This document shows, in pieces, positions 57,387-64,000 of a DNA stretch of 64,000 bases. The notes beneath the pieces are model-generated. The model did not search any database. It saw only the letters and a program-made list of their open reading frames with translations, and had not been told where the DNA came from. Every line of letters starts with the position of its first letter. Within the stretch, counting starts at the first letter, position 1. The DNA is from Thauera sp. (GTDB taxonomy: Bacteria > Pseudomonadota > Gammaproteobacteria > Burkholderiales > Rhodocyclaceae). Location: assembly GCA_024235615.1 (NCBI GenBank), contig JACKMB010000003.1, positions 1 through 64,000 of the forward strand. The letters run 5' to 3'. Made by a program: the position numbers and the translations under genes.

Positions 57387-58001
57387 ATGAAGCTGCGCCT
57401 CGCCCTGCTGATCCTCGTCCTCGCCGCCCTCCTCGCCTCGGGCATCGCCCCCTACGACCGCGGCGTGTGGTGGGCCGAGGTGGCCCCGGTGCTGATCGCG
57501 CTCCCCATCCTGCTCGCGAGCGCGCGGCGCTTCCCGCTCACCCCGCTCACCTATGGCCTGGTCGCGTTCTTCTCGCTGATCCTGATCCTCGGCGGCGCCT
57601 ACACCTACGCGCGCGTGCCGGTCGGCTTCGTGGTGCAGGACTGGTTCGAGCTCGCGCGCAACCCCTACGACCGCTTCGGCCACTTCTTCCAGGGCGTCAC
57701 CCCGGCCATCCTCGGTCGTGAGCTGTTGCTGCGCACCTCGCCGCTGCGCCCGGGAAAATGGCTGTTCGCCCTGCTTACCCTGAGCTGCACCGGCATCAGC
57801 GCGCTCTACGAGTTGGTCGAATGGGCCTCGGCCGAGCTGTGGGCCGGCGGCGCGGTGGAGTTCCTCGGCACCCAGGGCGACCCCTGGGACGCCCAGTCCG
57901 ACATGCTGATGGCGCTGCTCGGAGCGATCATCGCGCAGATCGTGTTCGGACGGCTGCACGACCGCCAGCTCGCGCGCCTCGCCGCGCAGCCATCCACCTG
58001 A
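57387..58001 (+). CDS. DUF2238 family membrane protein (YjdF-like)
   Basis: 204 residues with about six membrane helices (LALLILVLAALLASGIA, APVLIALPILLAS, LTYGLVAFFSLILILGGAYTYA and others). YDRFGHFFQGVTPAILGREL, SALYELVEWASAELWGG-type and GDPWDAQSDMLMALLGA are the family's conserved blocks with charged residues inside helices. Function unknown. ATG 57387 follows GGGAG; the longer frame starts inside the tnpA remnant. Ordinary chromosomal DNA resumes here. Confidence 0.88.
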   Translation: MKLRLALLILVLAALLASGIAPYDRGVWWAEVAPVLIALPILLASARRFPLTPLTYGLVAFFSLILILGGAYTYARVPVGFVVQDWFELARNPYDRFGHFFQGVTPAILGRELLLRTSPLRPGKWLFALLTLSCTGISALYELVEWASAELWAGGAVEFLGTQGDPWDAQSDMLMALLGAIIAQIVFGRLHDRQLARLAAQPST

Positions 58002-58341
58002 ACGGACGCATCCGGCCGATCTTCATATCGGCCGTCCGTCTCGGCGACTTGGGTCGCCGGCCACCGCCGGCCCCTCGCCCCCGGCCCATCTAGCCCCGGC
58101 GGCATCCCGCACCGGGCGCGCGACCTCCCCCGAAAGGCGAGCCTGATGCCTCGCCCCGACTCGGCTCAGCCCGCTCTACGAGGACCGGTTCTCGTAAGCC
58201 GACTTTTTACAACCAGCTCAGTCTCGCCGTGCGCTGACCGGGTCCGTTACTGGCGTGCGCGGTCGCAGCCAGCCTCCAAGCCCCGCCGAGCGACCGGGGA
58301 GGATCTGTGGCGGAGCACCTCCCGCTCCCGGCCGCAAGCCC
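58002..58341. other. Convergent intergenic region with a strong hairpin
   Basis: 340 bp between the ends of the DUF2238 gene and the Lon-type protease gene. CGGCCGAT (58013-58020) and ATCGGCCG (58027-58034) form a perfect 8-bp stem with loop CTTCAT, extended by partial pairing outside; it probably acts as a bidirectional terminator although no T tract follows. I see no gene or repeat in the rest. Confidence 0.45.
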
Positions 58342-60771
58342 TCACACCCCATGCCGCCGGCGGTGCTGGCGGGCACCGGCGGCGCCCTCGGCGTCCGAGT
58401 AGGCGTGGCGCGCTGCGGTCATCTCGGCGAGCACGGTGGCGATCTTGTGGTTGAGCGTGCCCTTGGGGATCACGCCCTTGGCGTCGGGCTCGCCGGCCTC
58501 GACGCCGGTCAGCACCGTCATCGCCTCGTCCACCGTCTTCACGGCGTGGATGTGGAAGCGCCCTTCCGCCGCAGCCTGCACCACGTCCTCGCGCAGCATC
58601 AGGTGGCGCACGCTCGCCGCCGGAATCACCACGCCCTGCGTGCCGTCCAGGCCGCGCGCGCTGCACAGGTCGAAGAAGCCCTCGATCTTCTCGTTCACGC
58701 CGCCGATGACCTGCACCTCGCCGAACTGGTTCACCGAACCGGTGATCGCGAAGCGCTGCTGGATCGGCACCTGGGTCAGCGCCGACAGCAGCGCGCACAG
58801 CTCGGCGAGCGAGGCCGAGTCGCCCTCGACCGGCGCGTAGGACTGCTCGAACACCAGGCTCGCCGACAGCGACAGCGGCTGGTGGCGTGCGTAGCGCGCG
58901 GCGAGGAAGGCCGACAGGATCAGCACGCCCTTGGAGTGGATCGCGCCGCCGAGCTCGGTCTCGCGCTCGATGTCGACCACGTCGCCCTCGCCCATGCGCA
59001 CCGTGGCGGTGATGCGCACCGGGTGGCCGAAGTGCTCGCCGGCGAGCTCGATCACCACCAGGCCGTTGATCTGCCCGGCGCGCTCGCCGGTGGTGGAGAT
59101 CAGCGTGGTGCCGTCGAGGATCGACTCCAGCACGCGGGTCGGGTAGCGGTTGGCGCGCCGAGCGCGGGCGGCGAGCGCGTCCTCGACCTCGGCACGCGTC
59201 GTGGCGGCAAGGCCCTTCTGGCGGGCGTGGAAGTCGGCCTCGCGCATCAGGTCGGAGAGCGCGCGGGTGTTGAGCGACAGGCGCCCCGAGTCCTCGGCCA
59301 GGCGCGAGGCCTCCTCGACCAGGCGCGCCACGCCGCTGCGCTCGACCGCCAGCAGCTTCGCGCCGCGTGCGAGCAGCGCCATCAGGCGGGCGTACTCGCA
59401 CTCGTTCTCGGGCGTGCGCAGGATGTCGTCGTTGAAGTCGGCCGCCACCTTGAACAGGTCGGCGAACTCCGGGTCGTGCTCCATCAACAGGTAGTAGACC
59501 TCGCGGTCGCCGATCAGCACCACCTTCAGCGCGCTCGGCACCGCCTCGGGCTCCAGGGTCAGCGCTCCGCTCCAGCCCTGCGCCTCGGCCGGCGGCTCGA
59601 TGCGGATCTCGCCCGCGCGCAGGCTGCGCTTGAGGCCTTCCCAGGCGAAAGGCTGCGACAGCAGGCGCTCGGCGTCGAGCACCAGGTAGCCGCCGTTGGC
59701 GCGGTGCAGCGCACCGGCGCGGATCAGGTTGAAGTGGCTGACCTGGTTGCCCTGCTGCACGACGTGCTCGATGCGGCCGATGAGGTTGCCGTAGCCGGGG
59801 TTGTTCTCGAACACCACCGGCGCGCCCTGCGAGCCGGAGTGATCGACCAGCAGCTTGACCTGGTAGCGGTGATAGCGGGTGTTCTCCTCGGGCTCGGGAG
59901 CCTCGTCGTCCTCCTCGTCGAGCATGGTGCCGCGCACCGCACTGTCGATGACGTCACGCTCCACCGCATCGAGGAAGGCGAGCACGGCCGGCAGGTCCTC
60001 GTGCGCGTCGCGCACCTCGCGCAGCAGGTGAGCCACCGCGGGGCCAAGCACCTCGCGCTCGGCGCGGTCGATCGACTCGCGCACCGACTTGCGCCAGCCG
60101 GGGAAGTCGTTGAGCAGGTCCTCGAGACGGTCGCTCCACTCGCCGATGCGCACCTCGATGGCCTTGCGCTCGTCCTCGGGCAAGGCCTCGAAGGCCTCGG
60201 GCGACAGTGGCTCGCCGTCCTTGGTGGGCGCGAACACGAAGCCCTCGGGGGTCTGCAGCAGCGAGATGCCTTCGGCGTTGCAGGCCTGGCCGAGTTCGCG
60301 CAGCGCGCCCTCCTCGCGCGCCTTATGCGCGCTCTGCAGCGACTCGACGCGCTCGACGTGCGCGTCGCTGTCGAGCGCGGCGCCGAGCGCCGGGCCGAGA
60401 TCGCGGATGAAGGTCTGCATGCACGTGCGCAGCGCGGCGCCGCGCCCGGCGGGCAGGGTCAGCAGGCGGGGCTTGAGCGGCTCGTCGAAGTTATGCAGGT
60501 AGCACAGATCCGGCGGCACCGGCTCGCCCGCCGCGCGCTCGCGCAGCAGGCGGAAGGTGGTCGCGTGCTTGCCGCTGCCGGCATCGCCGAGCACGAAGAC
60601 GTGATAGCCGGTGTGACCCATCGCGAGGCCGAAGCGGATCGCCTCCACGGCGCGCTCCTGGCCGAGGTCGCCGGCATGGTCGATGAGGGATTCGGTGGTT
60701 TCGAAGCTGAAGCAGGCGGGGTCGCAGCGCTTGCGCAATGCCGTCGCCGGCAGTGGCACGAGATCGGCCAT
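58342..60771 (-). CDS. ATP-dependent protease, Lon/S16 family (LonB/YcbZ-like)
   Basis: 809 residues. An AAA domain with Walker A GDAGSGKHAT near residue 70 is interrupted by a long helical insert, as in AAA_32 proteins. GYLVLDAERLL is the Walker B-like strand. The C-terminal S16 protease domain has the catalytic Ser in GDSASLAELCALLSAL and Lys in VNEKIEGFFDLC. The N-terminus DPACFSFETTESL is typical of the LonB-like group distinct from housekeeping Lon. No transmembrane helix. ATG 60771 (MADLVPLPATAL). Followed downstream by the DUF2238 gene in convergent orientation. Confidence 0.9.
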   Translation of the reverse strand: MADLVPLPATALRKRCDPACFSFETTESLIDHAGDLGQERAVEAIRFGLAMGHTGYHVFVLGDAGSGKHATTFRLLRERAAGEPVPPDLCYLHNFDEPLKPRLLTLPAGRGAALRTCMQTFIRDLGPALGAALDSDAHVERVESLQSAHKAREEGALRELGQACNAEGISLLQTPEGFVFAPTKDGEPLSPEAFEALPEDERKAIEVRIGEWSDRLEDLLNDFPGWRKSVRESIDRAEREVLGPAVAHLLREVRDAHEDLPAVLAFLDAVERDVIDSAVRGTMLDEEDDEAPEPEENTRYHRYQVKLLVDHSGSQGAPVVFENNPGYGNLIGRIEHVVQQGNQVSHFNLIRAGALHRANGGYLVLDAERLLSQPFAWEGLKRSLRAGEIRIEPPAEAQGWSGALTLEPEAVPSALKVVLIGDREVYYLLMEHDPEFADLFKVAADFNDDILRTPENECEYARLMALLARGAKLLAVERSGVARLVEEASRLAEDSGRLSLNTRALSDLMREADFHARQKGLAATTRAEVEDALAARARRANRYPTRVLESILDGTTLISTTGERAGQINGLVVIELAGEHFGHPVRITATVRMGEGDVVDIERETELGGAIHSKGVLILSAFLAARYARHQPLSLSASLVFEQSYAPVEGDSASLAELCALLSALTQVPIQQRFAITGSVNQFGEVQVIGGVNEKIEGFFDLCSARGLDGTQGVVIPAASVRHLMLREDVVQAAAEGRFHIHAVKTVDEAMTVLTGVEAGEPDAKGVIPKGTLNHKIATVLAEMTAARHAYSDAEGAAGARQHRRRHGV

Positions 60772-60858
60772 GGATTTGATCTTTCTTCTGGTGCCGGAGC
60801 GGCAGGGAGCGCAATGATACACCCCGCCCCGCAGGCCCCGTGCTCCACGCCCGCCGTG

Positions 60859-61240
60859 TTCGCGGCGGCCGCGGCTCCTGCCGGGCGTCGAGACGCGCGA
60901 TGGTCTCTGTAGGAGCGCCAGCAGGCGCGAACACGGCGGTGCGGTCCTGCACGCGCGTCGTTTGCCAGACCGCCGGGTTCGCAGCTGCCGCAGCTCCTAC
61001 AGGCGGGGCTGGGGCGCGTGTTGGTTTGTGTAGGAGCGCCGGCAGGCGCGAAGGCGGCGGTGCGGTCCTGCACGCGCGTCGTTTGCCAGACCGCCGGGTT
61101 CGCAGCTGCCGCAGCTCCTACAGGCGGGGCCGGGGCGCGTGGTGGTTTGTGTAGGAGCGCCGGCTTCGCACCTGCCGCAGCTCCTACAGGCGGGGCCGGA
61201 GCAGTGTGGTGGTTTGTGTAGGAGCGCCGGCAGGCGCGAA
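60859..61240. repeat. REP-like inverted doublets, array D
   Basis: Two full doublets (60908-61001 and 61029-61122) have the same spacer (GGTGCGGTCCTGCACGCGCG, then TCGTTTGCCAGACCG). A collapsed doublet lies at 61150-61188, where the two arms are fused after loss of the spacer. A lone left arm is at 61217-61240 and a degenerate right arm near 60859-60880. Linkers (GGCGGGGCCGGGGCGCGTGG type) are also repeated. It occupies the divergent space between the Lon-type protease and moaA genes. Confidence 0.9.
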
Positions 61241-61302
61241 CGCGGCGCCGGAATCCCGCGCGCGCGTCGCAGGATGCGAAACCCACCCGTGCGAACCTCG
61301 CC

Positions 61303-61331
61303 TTGCACCGCGCTGTCCACGAATCGATAAT
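61303..61331 (+). promoter_or_regulatory. Putative sigma70 promoter of moaA
   Basis: TTGCAC (61303-61308), 17 bp, GATAAT (61326-61331, 5 of 6). Start near 61338, about 32 nt before the moaA ATG, which has only a weak ribosome-binding site. Confidence 0.5.
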
Positions 61332-61369
61332 CCCGCAACTCGAACCCCAGCCCGCAGCCGCAGCCGACC

Positions 61370-62449
61370 ATGAAAGTCATCCCGATCCAGCAGGCCGCGT
61401 CCCCGCTCGCCCCCGCCGACCCCGCGCTTGTCCCGGCGCCCGGCGCCGCGCTCGTCGACCGACGCGCACGCAACGTGCGCGACCTGCGCATCTCGGTCAC
61501 CGATCGCTGCAACTTCCGCTGCGTGTACTGCATGCCGCGCGAGGTCTTCGGCGACGACTACGCCTTCCTGCCGCGGCGGCAGCTGCTCAGCTTCGAGGAG
61601 ATCCTGCGCGTGGCGCGGCTGTTCGCCGCACGCGGGGTGCGCAAGATCCGCATCACCGGCGGCGAGCCGCTGCTGCGCAAGGACGTCGACCGCCTGATCG
61701 GCATGCTCGCCACGCTCGACGGCGTCGAGATCACCCTCACCACGAACGGCGTGCTGCTGCCCAAGCTCGCGCGCCGGCTCAAGGACGCCGGCCTGCACCG
61801 CGTCACCGTGAGCCTGGATGCGCTCGACGACGCCCTGTTCCGGCGCATGAACGACGCCGACTACCCGGTCGACAAGGTGCTCGAGGGCATCGAGGCGGCC
61901 AGGGCGGTCGGCCTGGGCCCGATCAAGGTCAACATGGTGGTCAAGCGCGGCACCAACGATTCCGACATCGAGCCGATGGCCGCGCACTTCCGCAACAGCG
62001 GCCACATCCTGCGCTTCATCGAGTTCATGGACGTGGGCGCCTCCAACGGCTGGAAGATGGACGAGGTGCTGCCCTCGCGCGAGGTCGTCGCCCGCATCGA
62101 CCGCCTCTTCCCGCTCGAACCGGTCGACCCCAACTACGAGGGCGAGGTCGCCGAGCGCTGGCGCTACAAGGACGGTGCCGGCGAGATCGGGGTGATCTCT
62201 TCGGTCACGCAGGCCTTCTGCTCGAGCTGCACCCGCATCCGCCTGTCCACCGAAGGCCAGCTCTACACCTGCCTGTTCGCCCAGCAGGGGCACGACCTGC
62301 GCGCGCTGCTGCGCGAGGGTGCCGACGACGCCCGCATCGACGCCGCGATCGCGCAGGTGTGGCAGGGGCGCGAGGACCGCTACTCCGAGATCCGCACCGC
62401 CGAGACCGCCGCGCTGCGCAAGATCGAGATGTCCTACATCGGCGGCTGA
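61370..62449 (+). CDS. moaA: GTP 3',8-cyclase (molybdenum cofactor biosynthesis protein A)
   Basis: Radical SAM enzyme starting molybdopterin synthesis from GTP. 359 residues with an N-terminal extension of about 35. The SAM cluster Cys triad is CNFRCVYC (47, 51, 54); GGEPLLRKD is the SAM-binding motif. The C-terminal second cluster is [21 protein letters not shown], three Cys. The protein ends in YIGG, matching the conserved GG tail needed by MoaA. No other moa gene is in the window. Confidence 0.96.
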   Translation: MKVIPIQQAASPLAPADPALVPAPGAALVDRRARNVRDLRISVTDRCNFRCVYCMPREVFGDDYAFLPRRQLLSFEEILRVARLFAARGVRKIRITGGEPLLRKDVDRLIGMLATLDGVEITLTTNGVLLPKLARRLKDAGLHRVTVSLDALDDALFRRMNDADYPVDKVLEGIEAARAVGLGPIKVNMVVKRGTNDSDIEPMAAHFRNSGHILRFIEFMDVGASNGWKMDEVLPSREVVARIDRLFPLEPVDPNYEGEVAERWRYKDGAGEIGVISSVTQAFCSSCTRIRLSTEGQLYTCLFAQQGHDLRALLREGADDARIDAAIAQVWQGREDRYSEIRTAETAALRKIEMSYIGG

Positions 62450-62483
62450 AGCGGCCGCCGATGCAGGCTCCGCCGCCAGCGCC

Positions 62484-63101
62484 TCAATCGTCGCGCATCG
62501 CCTCCAGCTCGAAGCGCAGTTCCACCGCATCGCCCACCATGCCGCGGCTGATGCCGTAGTCCATGCCCCAGCGGCTGCGCTCGATGGTCGTGCGCGCCGA
62601 GATGCCGAGCGTGTGCTTGCGGTGGCCGAAGGGATAGGTCGCGGCCTTGTTCAGCGTCACGTCGAGCACCACCGGATGGGTCTGCCCGAGCAGGGTCAGG
62701 CGCCCGGCGAGCCTGCCCTCCAGGCGCCCGTCACGCTCCCCGCCCGGCTCGAAGGCGGTGGCCTCGAAGACGATCTCGGGATGCTTCTTGGCGTCGAGGA
62801 AGTCGCTGTCGCGCACGTGGCGATCGCGCGCCTCGTGGTTGCTGAACACGCTGTCGGCTGCCACCACCACCCGACCCGACTTCAGCGTGCGTGCAGCCTC
62901 GTCGTACTCGAAGCGTCCGCTCGCCTTGAGGAACATGCCGATGATGTCCGCGTAGCCGATGTGGTCGACCTGGAAGCCGATGGCGAAATGATCGGGGTCG
63001 ATCGTATAGCTGCGCGGCTCCGCCCACGCCGGGGCGGCGCCGAGCACGCCCGCGAGCGCGGTCGCGGCGAGCGTGCGGGAAATACATCTGCGCGATTCCA
63101 T
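62484..63101 (-). CDS. YceI family periplasmic protein
   Basis: 205 residues with a signal peptide (basic MESRRCISR, hydrophobic TLAATALAGVLGAAPAWA). The mature part begins EPRSYTIDPDHFAIGFQVDHIGYADIIG, followed by VVVAADSVFSNHEARDRHV, FLDAKKHPEIVF and GRLTLLGQTHPVVLDVTLN, the YceI lipocalin-like barrel that binds polyisoprenoids in known members. ATG 63101 follows GGAGGAGGAAG. Confidence 0.93.
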   Translation of the reverse strand: MESRRCISRTLAATALAGVLGAAPAWAEPRSYTIDPDHFAIGFQVDHIGYADIIGMFLKASGRFEYDEAARTLKSGRVVVAADSVFSNHEARDRHVRDSDFLDAKKHPEIVFEATAFEPGGERDGRLEGRLAGRLTLLGQTHPVVLDVTLNKAATYPFGHRKHTLGISARTTIERSRWGMDYGISRGMVGDAVELRFELEAMRDD

Positions 63102-63204
63102 CTTGCTTCCTCCTCCAGGGGTTTGCGGGCCGGGCACCCATAGCGCGACGACAAATGCCGGCGCTCGAACGCCGCGTGTGAACGCTTGGGCAGCGCGCGC
63201 GCGC

Positions 63205-63948
63205 TCAGGTTCGCGGGCGGCTGCGGTACAGCCAGCGCACATCGACCGCGAAGGACCACGCCAGCAGCGCCAGCGCCAGCGCCAGCAGCATCGTCGCCAG
63301 CGCGCCAGCGATCACCGGCAGCAGGCACACCAGCAGGCTCGCGACCTGCCACACGCACACCAGCTTGCGCCGCCGGCTCTCCGGCAGCGGCCGCTCCAGC
63401 CAGGGCCAGGGCTGCATCGCGGCGACGAAGGCATAGCGCATCGCCCCGATCGCCAGCACCCAGGGCCCTGCCTTGCCCATCGCCAGCAGATGCACGCACA
63501 GGACCAGGATCAGGAAGGCGTCGAGCTCCATGTCGAAGCGCGCGCCGAAGTCGCTCTCGCAATGCCAGCGCCGCGCTACCCAGCCATCCACGCCGTCGAG
63601 CAGCAGGGCGATCGCGGCGAGCACTGCGACCGCCACGGCGTGCTCGCCCACCCATCCCGGCGCTGCGAGCGCGCCGGCAAGCGCGGCCACCAGCAGCGCG
63701 CGCCCGAGCGTGACGCAGTTGGCCGGACCGAGCCCGCCGCGCGATTCGCGGCGGAAGCGGAGGATCAGTGCGGAGATGGCGAGCAAGACGGCGCCCGCCG
63801 CCCATGCGGCGCCAGCCGGCAACGCCAGCGTGGTGATCGCCAGCGCGAGGAGCGCGACGAGGCCGCCAAAGCCGCCGGCCAGTTCCAGCCAGAGGCGGGG
63901 AAGTCCGCCGCGCCGAACGCAAGATCCGCCCTGCTCCATCGCCTTCAT
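63205..63948 (-). CDS. CDP-alcohol phosphatidyltransferase family protein
   Basis: 247 residues, about six membrane helices. The family motif D-G-x2-A-R-x8-G-x3-D-x3-D is complete in DGWVARRWHCESDFGARFDM followed by ELD. The enzyme would transfer a phosphatidyl group from CDP-diacylglycerol to a hydroxyl acceptor; the acceptor (glycerol phosphate, inositol, serine or another) is not readable. ATG 63948 overlaps the end of an upstream open frame (ATGA) and is preferred over a GTG at 63969. Confidence 0.88.
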   Translation of the reverse strand: MKAMEQGGSCVRRGGLPRLWLELAGGFGGLVALLALAITTLALPAGAAWAAGAVLLAISALILRFRRESRGGLGPANCVTLGRALLVAALAGALAAPGWVGEHAVAVAVLAAIALLLDGVDGWVARRWHCESDFGARFDMELDAFLILVLCVHLLAMGKAGPWVLAIGAMRYAFVAAMQPWPWLERPLPESRRRKLVCVWQVASLLVCLLPVIAGALATMLLALALALLAWSFAVDVRWLYRSRPRT

Positions 63949-63998
63949 GTCCCTTCGTCCGTCACGCACGCCGCTCTCAGCGCCGCAGGAGCGGCGTC
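63945..63998 (-). CDS. 3' end of an upstream minus-strand gene (partial)
   Basis: One minus-strand frame stays open from the window edge to a TGA that overlaps the ATG of the CDP-alcohol transferase by 4 bp and ends in ACVTDEGT. Only 17 codons are visible, so the product is unknown; the overlap is the only support. Confidence 0.35.
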   Translation of the reverse strand, partial: DAAPAALRAACVTDEGT

Positions 63999-64000
63999 GG

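Overview
The window is chromosomal DNA from a very GC-rich proteobacterium. Three things point to a betaproteobacterium, most likely of the Rhodocyclales (Thauera/Azoarcus-like): the order rpsB-tsf-pyrH-frr-uppS-cdsA-dxr-rseP-bamA-skp-lpxD-fabZ-lpxA-lpxB-rnhB-rRNA methyltransferase, an hpnCDE squalene cassette, and the selD/mnmH pair. The genus is inferred from gene content and codon bias; no alignment was run.

Layout. 1-7.2 kb holds the end of a DUF2141 gene, aroG-serB (overlapping), a LolD/YbbA-type ATPase divergent from the esterase tesA, divergent selD and mnmH for tRNA selenation, and a small methyltransferase. 7.6-13 kb holds an orphan PAS histidine kinase, a Pat-type protein acetyltransferase and a hexose-6-phosphate mutarotase. 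13-17.5 kb is a three-gene exporter operon (ATPase, FtsX-like permease, AttH/CrtC-like protein). 18-21 kb is hpnCDE, three overlapping genes making squalene from farnesyl diphosphate. 21-23.6 kb carries an M14 peptidase, yaaA and an unknown gene. 23.9-39 kb is the large minus-strand translation/isoprenoid/outer-membrane operon, with rpsB at its head. map-glnD run divergently from it. 43-50.4 kb holds a YqhA-family membrane protein, mtnP, typA, a small phosphatase, uvrB and an aromatic/aspartate aminotransferase, followed by two identical tRNA-Asn genes.

After the tRNAs the sequence becomes accessory and scarred (50.7-57.4 kb). It has a Phd/YefM antitoxin whose PIN toxin is cut off after about 11 codons and fused head-on to the first codons of a Fic/DUF4172 gene, a GGDEF-EAL protein, a lipocalin, and an rhs gene reduced to its 3' end. 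It also has three Tn3-family (Tn21/Tn501-like) terminal repeats in one orientation, an intact DUF1778-GNAT (TacAT-like) toxin-antitoxin pair with its own operator, and a broken Tn21-type tnpA start. The window closes with a DUF2238 membrane protein, a Lon-family protease, moaA, a YceI protein and a CDP-alcohol phosphatidyltransferase.

Intergenic spaces throughout carry REP-like inverted doublets with the core TGTAGGAGCGCCGGCAGGCG and its mirror. Four arrays and several half copies are visible. The spacer inside the doublet is constant within an array but differs between arrays, which suggests local amplification. No REP-associated transposase gene is in the window. Between two REP halves at 42.9 kb lies a 21-bp tandem array. 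The most unusual material is the Tn3/rhs/TacAT mosaic, the antitoxin/Fic junction and these repeats.
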